Shown piece after piece: positions 7,455-13,694 of a stretch of 14,700 nt of DNA (its first letter is position 1; every line of letters begins with the position of its first letter). A program made the position numbers and the translations under genes. Source of the stretch: Candidatus Dojkabacteria bacterium (GTDB lineage Bacteria; Patescibacteriota; Dojkabacteria; B142; OLB20); assembly GCA_020429485.1 (NCBI GenBank), contig JAGQLK010000012.1:1-14700 (forward strand), read 5' to 3'. Below the pieces are notes generated by a model that worked only from the letters and a program-made list of their open reading frames with translations, was not told the origin of the DNA and searched no databases.

Positions 7455-8302
7455 GCTATACCAAGTAACACTACACCTAGGAAAACAATAATTCCTGCTA
7501 TTATTTTCTTGGTCAATTTATCAGTTTCTTTTAAGAAAATTATTCCCCAGATAACTACCAACATAGATGAAGAACTATTGATGGGTGCAGAAATAGTTTT
7601 ATCAAGATCTGTAGTAAATGATTTGAGTAAAAAGTAATAACCAGATGTTGCCATTGCTGACATTACTAAGAATAAGAGCTTATTTGGGGAGAAATCAGCT
7701 TTAATCTTATCAAAGCTCTTAACTATAAAGATATAAGAAATCAATCCTGGAATTAAGTAGGTTAGAAATCCATATACTGGTATAGAAAAATTTTCTAAAT
7801 TCTTTGCATCGATGAGTATACCTAGTGCCAGCATAAGTGAAGCGGCTAATCTAAGTATCACACCTTTCATTTTAACTTTTGTATCAGCATCTGAATTAAT
7901 GTGGATTATCACGTTACCAAGAATTACTAACAATACACCTATTACTTTCATTGAAGTAGCATCCTCATTAAAGACAATAAGCCCTCCAATGAATGTCACA
8001 ATTACTGTGGTTTGAGATAAAATACCAGCAACAGAAACATCAAGATATTTAAAAGACTTGAAGCCTAAAACATTGAAAAATGTATAACAAAGTATAGCGG
8101 CAACTGTTAGCAATACACTGTCAGCATTTATATCTGCTTTTGGAGTATCAAACAGTGATAGTGGTAAAAATAAGAGACCAGCTAATACTTGAAACACGAC
8201 TACAGCAGCTATTGGATCTTTGGTTTTATTGACACTGATTTTGGAGAATAGAAACCAAAGCGAATAAAGAACTGCTGATAAGGATGCAAATAGTACTCCC
8301 AT
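7451..8302 (-). CDS. EamA/DMT-superfamily transporter
   Basis: This 283-aa protein has about ten membrane segments arranged as two EamA repeats (about 1-137 and 147-283), the usual DMT layout. The first half begins GVLFASLSAVLYSLWFLFSK, typical of the family. The second half ends with the characteristic WGIIFLKE followed by a final pair of helices (GIIVFLGVVLLGIA). DMT proteins move small metabolites, and some members flip lipid-linked sugars. Here it is the last gene of the Mur-like operon: its ATG shares a base with the stop of the murE-like gene (TAATG). A role in moving a wall precursor or building block is therefore an attractive inference, but nothing in the sequence identifies the substrate. 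Confidence 0.85.
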   Translation of the reverse strand: MGVLFASLSAVLYSLWFLFSKISVNKTKDPIAAVVVFQVLAGLLFLPLSLFDTPKADINADSVLLTVAAILCYTFFNVLGFKSFKYLDVSVAGILSQTTVIVTFIGGLIVFNEDATSMKVIGVLLVILGNVIIHINSDADTKVKMKGVILRLAASLMLALGILIDAKNLENFSIPVYGFLTYLIPGLISYIFIVKSFDKIKADFSPNKLLFLVMSAMATSGYYFLLKSFTTDLDKTISAPINSSSSMLVVIWGIIFLKETDKLTKKIIAGIIVFLGVVLLGIA

Positions 8303-9663
8303 TATTTAATATTTTTCAAAGCCAAATTTACTGCATCATGATCACTCCATGGATATTCTATTTGTTTTTTGCCAAAGGCTAAACTCTGTTCGTGTGCTTT
8401 ACCAGTAATGAAAACGATATCTTTCTCTTTAGCAAGTCTAAGCGCAAACTCAATTGCATCTTGTCTACTTGCTACATTGTCTTCATCAAAAGCAAAGAAT
8501 GGTTTAACGCCTTTTTCTACGGCTTTTTCTAGCTTATGTTTTATTTTGGCGTAATCTATTTCTGAGAAATCTTTATGATCAGCAAATCTATCTACTAGTT
8601 CACCATCAGCTTCTTTAGCATGCTTTAGAATCTCATTATTTACTTTCTTGAGCTTTTCGTCCCTTGGATCTTCTGCTGTTAGTACTGTAATGCTCGCAAA
8701 TTTTGCAGAAATCTCGCCCATTTTTCTTCTAGACTTATCTCTCATACCAGCACACCCAAAGACTGAGATTAGATTTGAGCCTGGCTCTAGAATATTCAGA
8801 ACGCTTTTTAATGCATTTTCAAGCGCATTAGGTGTATGAGCAAAATCAATGATAATCGTGTATGGTTCTGTTTGAATTATTTCCATTCTCCCTTTCGGTG
8901 TCGAATAGCTTTTCAATGCGTTTGAAATTTCTTCTTTGCTAATGAAGTTAGTACAAACATTTATTACTGCTAGTGCATTCTCTAAGTTATAGCTTCCAAT
9001 AATAGGTATATGATATTTCATTCCCTCATATTCGAAACCAATACCTCTTACTGATTCTACTAGATTTGTAACTTCATTTTTCTGATACCATTTTACATTT
9101 TTCGAAGGATTTTCGAGTGATAGTTTATTTTTTAACCAATTTGCGCTTTTTTCATCATCTCCATTCAAAATAGCTGGTGCGTCTTTTTTAAGCTTCTGGA
9201 TTACCATATATTTTGCTTCTGCGTAGTTTTCCCATGTCCCATGGTAATCTAAATGATCTTCTCGGATATTTGTGATTGTCGCAGCGTCGAATTCAATAGT
9301 CTCCAAACGCCCTTGCTGAAGTCCATTTGAAGTAGATTCAAGCACAACATACTCTATTCCCTTGTCTACCATCATTCTTAGATATCTAGGAACATCCCAT
9401 GGATCTGGAGTAGTTACATGCAACCCTGTGTCCAATACTTCATCCCCTATCCTTGCTTCAATTGTGGAAAGATATGCCACCTTTAAACCAGCAGATTTAA
9501 GTACGTGATAGATCATTGAAGTTGTTGTTGTTTTACCATCAGAACCAGTAACTGCAATTATCTTTAGCTCTTTTGTTGGGTAATTATATTTTTTGTGGGC
9601 ATTTCTAGCCTGAATCTTATGGACTAAATTCTTGGCTTTTTGGATAGGGTTATCTTGTGTCAT
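8302..9663 (-). CDS. murE: MurE-like Mur ligase lacking the N-terminal domain
   Basis: This is a Mur ligase of the MurE group, which adds the third amino acid to UDP-MurNAc-dipeptide. Of 453 residues, only 38 precede the P-loop TGSDGKTTT (39-47); E. coli MurE has over 100, so the UDP-binding first domain is essentially missing, a form I recall from CPR genomes. Present are HVTTPD (82-87), ITNIREDHLDYHGTWENY (130-147), the AK of the carbamylated Lys (K151), GRME (258-261), DFAHTP (273-278), EDPRDE (331-336) at the place of the amino-acid-selecting DNPR motif, and GKAHE (421-425). The canonical SSHAL is replaced by TSNGL (111-115). The Arg in EDPR hints at a diaminopimelate-type pocket, but this is weak. 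The gene overlaps the sigma-factor gene by 14 bases and has no ribosome binding site. Confidence 0.88.
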   Translation of the reverse strand: MTQDNPIQKAKNLVHKIQARNAHKKYNYPTKELKIIAVTGSDGKTTTTSMIYHVLKSAGLKVAYLSTIEARIGDEVLDTGLHVTTPDPWDVPRYLRMMVDKGIEYVVLESTSNGLQQGRLETIEFDAATITNIREDHLDYHGTWENYAEAKYMVIQKLKKDAPAILNGDDEKSANWLKNKLSLENPSKNVKWYQKNEVTNLVESVRGIGFEYEGMKYHIPIIGSYNLENALAVINVCTNFISKEEISNALKSYSTPKGRMEIIQTEPYTIIIDFAHTPNALENALKSVLNILEPGSNLISVFGCAGMRDKSRRKMGEISAKFASITVLTAEDPRDEKLKKVNNEILKHAKEADGELVDRFADHKDFSEIDYAKIKHKLEKAVEKGVKPFFAFDEDNVASRQDAIEFALRLAKEKDIVFITGKAHEQSLAFGKKQIEYPWSDHDAVNLALKNIK

Positions 9664-10219
9664 TGTTTTTATTAATAATATTAGAAAGCTTTTTTCTTAT
9701 ACGGTGTAACTTGGTACCTATGTTAGTTTCTGTGAGCCCCGTTAATTTTGATATTTCTTTATTTGATAAGCTTTCAAAAAATTTATAGTAAACCAAGTAC
9801 TGTTCGTCTTCGTTAAGTTCTTGAATTGCTATGTAAAGCGCTGCTTCTTCCTCATCAGCCTGTAATTCTATTTCTACATTTGGCGCTTTCGATTCGACAT
9901 AATTTGCTACATCACTCAAAGATTTATCTTTTTTTCGTTTACTGTTCTTTCTATAATAATCAATAACGTGATTTCTGGCAATTCTGAATATCCATGCAGA
10001 TACAGTAATCCCCTGCCACTGGAAATCAGGCAAAGATTTTAGAACTTTCTCAAATATATCTCCTGTTAGATCCTCAGCGACTTGCTTGTTGGTAACTCTT
10101 TTGCGGACAAATTCTAATACTTTTGTATAATATGTCTCATAAAGTGTTGTAAAGTCGTCATTCGAAAGTTCATTTTTATTAAACAGATTCTTTTGTTCTT
10201 TATCGCTTAACTCTTTTAT
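9650..10219 (-). CDS. ECF-type sigma-70 family factor, probable non-ATG (ATA) start
   Basis: The frame encodes a full ECF sigma factor: region 2 (YETYYTKVLEFVRKRV, AEDLTGDIFEKVL, then SAWIFRIARNHVIDYYRK) and region 4 (LNEDEQYLVYYKFFESLSNKE followed by ISKLTGLTETNIGTKLHRI). It has no ATG, GTG or TTG upstream of region 2. The first standard start is TTG 10033, which would delete region 2.1/2.2 needed to bind core polymerase, so it is rejected. The frame opens after TAA at 10225-10223. ATA 10219 has AGAGGA (10231-10226) six bases upstream and overlaps the previous stop as ATAA, giving 189 aa; CTG 10186 is a weaker alternative. Translation of the ATA as Met is inferred. No anti-sigma gene is adjacent. 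The gene sits between Mur-like genes and presumably directs transcription in response to wall state, a guess from context only. Confidence 0.85.
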   Translation of the reverse strand: MKELSDKEQKNLFNKNELSNDDFTTLYETYYTKVLEFVRKRVTNKQVAEDLTGDIFEKVLKSLPDFQWQGITVSAWIFRIARNHVIDYYRKNSKRKKDKSLSDVANYVESKAPNVEIELQADEEEAALYIAIQELNEDEQYLVYYKFFESLSNKEISKLTGLTETNIGTKLHRIRKKLSNIINKNNDTR

Positions 10220-11007
10220 AACTTATCCTCTATTAAATTAGATTTAATCTTAGCTAGTAATCTAGTTGGTATTTGAAACTTAACAGCTTCAAAGCCAATA
10301 TCCTCTATATTTATATCTAAACTAAGAGCTGTTGCAGTTATCCCACCTAAAATCAGATCAGAGAAACCTCTTAGATTTTTGGTATTGATTTTGATCTGGG
10401 ACTTTTTATACTTCATTTCAATGGACTGCTTATTTTGCTTTACTACTAGATCATTACCCTTATCTCTTCCATATGTGAACGTACTATGTTTTTTCACAAG
10501 CTTCTTCAATGATTTACGTAATGTGTCATCATTGTAAATAATCATTCCTTTTTCTTTGTCTACATTCTTAATTAGTTTTTCAATAATTAGCTTATCTTCA
10601 TTATCATTTAATACCAGAAGTATATCGGGCTTTATAAATGATCCCCAGTACTTAACTATTGATTCCACATTCGAATCAACACTAAGTATCAATGTGTGCG
10701 GATTAGATGGACCTAAAAGTAAATAAGTCCAAGCTCGTGTCAAAAGCCACCACCATTCTATAAAATTTCTTTTCCGATCTCTGTATCCAAGAATAGAGAG
10801 TGGTATTGTGAAATCCCACCAGACTTCTTTAATATTCCTTCTAACTTTTATTCCATTCTGCTTACTGATAACATCATAAAGTAGTTCTTTGGCAACTTCT
10901 GTTCCATACCATCCAGAAATCACGATCAGTTCCATTTTATGTTTTCTGATTGCAAGCTTTGCTAGTATCTTCAGTTGTAATCTAAGGTATATCCTAAACA
11001 AAAACAT
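10216..11007 (-). CDS. Degenerate MurF-like protein: ligase central domain only, P-loop lost
   Basis: The 263-aa sequence follows the CPR type of MurF from its basic, hydrophobic N-terminus through the central ATPase domain. VISGWYGTEVAKELLYDVIS (29-48) lines up with the GVTGSxGKTSTKE motif; the P-loop Lys and Thr are replaced by Thr36 and Glu37. NIKEVWWDFTIPLSILG (58-74) matches NYNNEIGxPLTILG, PHTLILSVD (103-111) matches the usual ILEYG stretch, and FIKPDILLVLND (124-135) matches the VKPDIAVVTN strand without the following His motif. GITATALSLDINIEDI (222-237) corresponds to the AAIAVGLxLGIxLEDI helix. The third Mur domain is absent. ATP-dependent ligation therefore looks impossible; a structural or sensing role is inferred. 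AAGGA (11019-11015) precedes the ATG, which overlaps the murA stop (TAATG). Confidence 0.72.
   Translation of the reverse strand: MFLFRIYLRLQLKILAKLAIRKHKMELIVISGWYGTEVAKELLYDVISKQNGIKVRRNIKEVWWDFTIPLSILGYRDRKRNFIEWWWLLTRAWTYLLLGPSNPHTLILSVDSNVESIVKYWGSFIKPDILLVLNDNEDKLIIEKLIKNVDKEKGMIIYNDDTLRKSLKKLVKKHSTFTYGRDKGNDLVVKQNKQSIEMKYKKSQIKINTKNLRGFSDLILGGITATALSLDINIEDIGFEAVKFQIPTRLLAKIKSNLIEDKL
10226..10231 (-). promoter_or_regulatory. Ribosome binding site that points to the ATA start of the sigma factor
   Basis: AGAGGA on the minus strand, inside the end of the MurF-like gene, lies six bases before ATA 10219. The spacing is optimal, and no ATG, GTG or TTG lies at a useful distance in the sigma frame. 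This is the main reason for preferring the ATA start. Confidence 0.6.
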
Positions 11008-12293
11008 TAGTTAATCCTTTCCACACTTGCACCCAATGCAGTGTATTTTTCAACTATATCTGGATATCTTCTGAGCAATGCATCATCCCGATCTACCAGA
11101 ATAGTTTCACCACAGCCAGCTAGCGCTGTTAAGAATAAAGCCATTGTTGCTTGAATAATATTAGGGGCAAATATTTTTGTGCCTTGGAATTCTGTTGGGC
11201 CAAATGTAATTGCTCTATGAGGATCAGCCATAACTATCTTACTCTTCATTTTAATCAATTCTTCAATCCAGAATAGCCCATATTCCTGCATAGGACTATG
11301 AATTATCACAGTACCCTTTGCTTTAAGAGCAGTTGCAATAACGATCTGTATTAGATCTACTGGGAAAAGTGGCCATGGTAGTGCCATAATTTCTAGTAGG
11401 TCACCTCTAGCTGTCACTGAAATATCCAGCTTCTGATTTGGTGGTACATGTATTGAATCACCATCAATATTTACTTGTACACCAAGCTTTTCAAAAACCT
11501 GTAAAATTATTCCCATGTGTTCAGGGATAGCGTTATTAATAACTACATCTCCATTTGTCATTGCTGCCGCTGCTATCAATGCTCCAACATCAAGATGATC
11601 ACTGATAACTGTCCACTCTGTACCATGTAATTCTTGTACTCCTTCTATAACTATCCTATTAGTACCTATTCCTGAAATTTTTGCACCCATTGCAACCAAC
11701 ATATTACATAAGTCTTGAGTATGCGGCTCACATGCTGCATTGTATATTTCTGTTCTACCAGGAGTCATTGTGGCAAGCATAATTAGATTTTCTGTTCCTG
11801 TAACACTTGGGAACCATGCCCAAACCTTATTAGCTTTCAAATTATCTGCTTCTAGGAAGTAGCCTTTATCCCTTACATACTTTGCTCCTAACTGCTCCAT
11901 GTTCTCCATAAAGGCATCTAATGGCCTTGAGCCTAATTTACACCCACCTGGTATAGGCATATGTGCTTTTTTAAATCTAAGCAGCAGAGGTGCCATAAAC
12001 ATTACTGATGCTTTTGCCTTTTGTGATAGCTCTGGATCTAATTCAAATGTATTTAAATTTTCAGCATTTATTCGAACTGAATTTCCTTCGTTTAGGTAAG
12101 AAACCTTCCCGCCTAATTGCTTAACAAGCTTCAACATAATTCTTACATCTGAACTCTTAGGAACATTGTGTATAGTAACAGTCTGCTTTGTTAATAGCGC
12201 TGCTGGAATAAGCTTTAGAATCGAATTTTTGTTGGGAACAGGTTCGACAGTACCTTTAAGTGGTTTTTGACCTATTATTTTATAAGAAGACAT
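11007..12293 (-). CDS. murA: MurA-like enolpyruvyl transferase with altered active site
   Basis: MurA transfers enolpyruvate from PEP to UDP-GlcNAc, the first committed step of peptidoglycan synthesis. This 428-aa protein has the normal length and fold pattern. Lys22 and Asn23 (NKNS) fall at the canonical positions; PGGCKLGSRP (115-124) keeps the catalytic Cys118 and Arg123; FPVD keeps Asp313; and Arg402 lies in the VDRDD region. Other sites differ: Lys94 replaces the Arg of the usual RAS motif, EYGL (337-340) replaces ENRF, and APNIIQA (376-382) replaces DLRASA, losing two substrate-binding arginines. It is a divergent MurA or a paralogue with changed substrate or activity. It is the first gene of the five-gene operon, 76 bases downstream of the pip gene on the same strand, and has no Shine-Dalgarno sequence. 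Confidence 0.82.
   Translation of the reverse strand: MSSYKIIGQKPLKGTVEPVPNKNSILKLIPAALLTKQTVTIHNVPKSSDVRIMLKLVKQLGGKVSYLNEGNSVRINAENLNTFELDPELSQKAKASVMFMAPLLLRFKKAHMPIPGGCKLGSRPLDAFMENMEQLGAKYVRDKGYFLEADNLKANKVWAWFPSVTGTENLIMLATMTPGRTEIYNAACEPHTQDLCNMLVAMGAKISGIGTNRIVIEGVQELHGTEWTVISDHLDVGALIAAAAMTNGDVVINNAIPEHMGIILQVFEKLGVQVNIDGDSIHVPPNQKLDISVTARGDLLEIMALPWPLFPVDLIQIVIATALKAKGTVIIHSPMQEYGLFWIEELIKMKSKIVMADPHRAITFGPTEFQGTKIFAPNIIQATMALFLTALAGCGETILVDRDDALLRRYPDIVEKYTALGASVERIN
11015..11019 (-). promoter_or_regulatory. Ribosome binding site of the MurF-like gene
   Basis: AAGGA on the minus strand lies seven bases before ATG 11007, within the last codons of murA. Together with the TAATG junction it fixes the start and indicates coupled translation. 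Confidence 0.6.
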
Positions 12294-12369
12294 AATATTT
12301 GGTTATTAAATAAAATCAACTATTAATTAAACGAACAATTGATAAGTTCTTCACAGTTTTTCATGGAAT
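12294..12369 (-). promoter_or_regulatory. Possible promoter region of the Mur-like operon
   Basis: This 76-base gap is very AT-rich. On the minus strand TTTAAT lies 11 bases before the murA ATG and TTGTTC lies upstream, which would give a leader of only a few bases. Neither hexamer is strong. No convincing terminator for pip is seen, so read-through from pip into murA is also possible. Confidence 0.3.
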
Positions 12370-13311
12370 CTAGAGTTCCGAATATTTATCTGTGTATTCA
12401 ATTGTTTTATCTAGTATAGACTTTTCTGAACCATGATGACCAGCATCTTCAAGTATAAAGAAGTCTGCTTCTGGCCAGGCCTTATGCAGTTCCCATGCTG
12501 GTTTTACAGTAGAAATAACATCATATCTACCGTTCATTATTACAGTAGGAATATTGCGAATTAAGTCTATTTTTTGGATAATTTCACCATCTTGAAGAAA
12601 ACAATCATTTTCAAAATAGTGCAGAAAAATATTTATAGAATGTCTCTCTTCTTCTGCTTCTTCTAATGTAATTTGCTCAAAATCTCTTTCTTGAAATAAC
12701 TTGAGCAAATTGCTCTCCCATCCATTCCACGCTTCAACAAGCCTAATTAAATCATCTCCTTGATAAGAGTTTAGTTTCTGTTTGAATGCAGATAGCAGGT
12801 CTTCATCCTCATTGAATTCAACCATAACTCTTTCCCACAAGTCTGGGAATAACATATTTGCACCTTTTTTTGTTAACCATTCTACTTGTTCCTTACTGCC
12901 TAAAAATACTCCTCTTAATATCAATGCATTAACTCTTTCAGGGTGTTTTTGTGCGTAAACAAGTGCTATTGCGCTTCCCCAACTTGGCCCATTTATAACC
13001 CATTTTTCAATATCTAAATGAATTCTAAGCTTTTCAATATCCTCAACAATATCCTGAGTAGTATTTTGCCGTACTTCACCTCTAGGAACGCTTTTACCGC
13101 ATCCTCTTTGATCAAATAAAACTATTTTGTACTTTTCAGGATTATATAGTTGCCTATAGCCTGGTTTAGAAGCTGATCCAGGGCCACCATGTACATGCAG
13201 TATAGCTTTACCATTTGGATTGCCTGATACTTCATAATAGATTGAATGAATGTCATCTACATTTAGTGTATCACTCAAAAATGGATCTGTAACCGGATAT
13301 TCTCTACGCAT
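12370..13311 (-). CDS. pip: Proline iminopeptidase (S33 alpha/beta hydrolase)
   Basis: The enzyme removes N-terminal proline from peptides in the cytoplasm. The 313-aa sequence carries all family marks: the N-terminal pattern REYPVTDP...LNVDDIHSIYYEVSGNPNG (given here in parts), the oxyanion motif HGGPG (41-45), DQRGCGKS (67-74), the nucleophile elbow GPSWGS with Ser110, the acid Asp264 in NGRYD, and His292 in AGHHG. The catalytic triad is thus intact. GPSWG replaces the more common GGSWG. The ATG agrees with the usual family N-terminus. It is the gene upstream of the Mur-like operon on the same strand and is divergent from the DUF5522 gene. The sequence lacks a signal peptide. A link to wall-peptide recycling is possible but not shown. 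Confidence 0.92.
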   Translation of the reverse strand: MRREYPVTDPFLSDTLNVDDIHSIYYEVSGNPNGKAILHVHGGPGSASKPGYRQLYNPEKYKIVLFDQRGCGKSVPRGEVRQNTTQDIVEDIEKLRIHLDIEKWVINGPSWGSAIALVYAQKHPERVNALILRGVFLGSKEQVEWLTKKGANMLFPDLWERVMVEFNEDEDLLSAFKQKLNSYQGDDLIRLVEAWNGWESNLLKLFQERDFEQITLEEAEEERHSINIFLHYFENDCFLQDGEIIQKIDLIRNIPTVIMNGRYDVISTVKPAWELHKAWPEADFFILEDAGHHGSEKSILDKTIEYTDKYSEL

Positions 13312-13362
13312 TATTATAAAAGTATTAATAAAATAGTAACATACTTCTAATCAAAAAATTAA

Positions 13363-13392
13363 TTGGCTTAATAAAATTTTATTTGCTAGAAT
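13363..13392 (+). promoter_or_regulatory. Promoter of the DUF5522 transcript
   Basis: TTGGCT (13363-13368, four of six matches to TTGACA) and TAGAAT (13387-13392, five of six matches) are 18 bp apart. TG at 13384-13385 makes the second an extended -10 (TGCTAGAAT), the same form as at carD. Transcription would start near 13399, about 110 nt before ATG 13509. Confidence 0.55.
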
Positions 13393-13416
13393 AAATTTCC
13401 TTTTAAAAAGAACGAA

Positions 13417-13515
13417 ATGACCCGTATAGTAACTTCTGCTTACTATCTAGTTGCGATTAATTCCTATAAGCTGTTTGAGCTTGGAACTAAGGTACTCCTT
13501 AGCAGAAGATGGTAG
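13417..13515 (+). CDS. Possible 32-aa upstream ORF overlapping the DUF5522 start
   Basis: ATG 13417 opens a 32-codon frame ending at TAG 13513-13515, four bases past the first base of the DUF5522 start (ATGGTAG). It follows the promoter by about 18 nt, with only a weak AAAAAG in front. The peptide has hydrophobic patches (SAYYLVAI) and ends LLSRRW; it matches nothing I know. It could be a leader peptide whose translation opens the structured leader for the downstream gene, or a chance frame. Confidence 0.25.
   Translation: MTRIVTSAYYLVAINSYKLFELGTKVLLSRRW
13426..13508 (+). ncRNA. Potentially structured 5' leader of the DUF5522 gene
   Basis: Three pairings are visible. Hairpin 1 is ATAGTAA (13426-13432), loop CTTCTGC (13433-13439), TTACTAT (13440-13446). 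Hairpin 2 is TTCC (13461-13464), bulge TAT, AAGCT (13468-13472), loop GTTTG, AGCTT (13478-13482), GGAA (13483-13486), extended by TTA/TAA (13457-13459 with 13488-13490). The loop of hairpin 1 is complementary to GCAGAAG (13502-13508), which abuts ATG 13509. A pseudoknot could therefore mask the ribosome entry site. It matches no riboswitch class I know. Confidence 0.4.
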
Positions 13516-13694
13516 ACTCCCATATCAAAGAGCAATCGGATGCTCACCAAGATGCATGCGATAATGAAGAATATTTTTACATTGATCCTGAGACTGGCTT
13601 ATTCGTGCAAACAGCATATGGATTAGCACTTAGAGGTTCTTGTTGCAATAACAGTTGTAGACATTGCCCGTGGGAAGCTACTTCTGATGCTTAA
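13509..13694 (+). CDS. Small Cys-rich protein of the DUF5522 type
   Basis: This 61-aa protein has an acidic, His-containing N-terminus and a conserved C-terminal half: YIDPETGLFVQTAYGL (24-39) then RGSCCNNSCRHCPW (42-55). It matches the DUF5522 pattern YxDPxTGLxVFTxxxHLxRGxCCGxxCRHCPY. The four cysteines (45, 46, 50 and 53) suggest a metal site, perhaps zinc; the function of the family is unknown to me. ATG 13509 is the first start after an in-frame TAG at 13500-13502. It has its own promoter about 120 bases upstream and a leader that could fold over the start. The last five codons and stop overlap the 3' end of the convergent 337-aa gene by 17 bases. Substitution of the usual CCGSGC by CCNNSC is a minor variation. 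Confidence 0.82.
   Translation: MVDSHIKEQSDAHQDACDNEEYFYIDPETGLFVQTAYGLALRGSCCNNSCRHCPWEATSDA

Noticed and set aside
8369..8839. Plus-strand open frames inside the murE-like gene
   Set aside because: They are shadows of a well-supported gene with low-complexity Ser/Leu translations.
9650..10033. Sigma factor starting at TTG 10033 (127 aa)
   Set aside because: The frame upstream encodes the rest of sigma region 2, so the TTG is an internal Leu (residue 63 of the longer protein).
11899..12099. Plus-strand open frame inside murA
   Set aside because: Antisense shadow of the murA-like gene.
1390..12362. 13-mer TTCACAGTTTTTC at 1390-1402 and 12350-12362
   Set aside because: A single shared AT-rich 13-mer is near chance expectation for this length, and no hairpin or common context supports a terminator role.
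13312..13318. Perfect TATAAT one base before the pip ATG as the pip promoter
   Set aside because: Initiation from it would fall inside the coding sequence after the start codon, and pip has no later plausible start.
13500..13515. Programmed frameshift fusing the 32-codon ORF to DUF5522
   Set aside because: The frames differ by one, but no slippery heptamer is present, and the DUF5522 frame has its own ATG.
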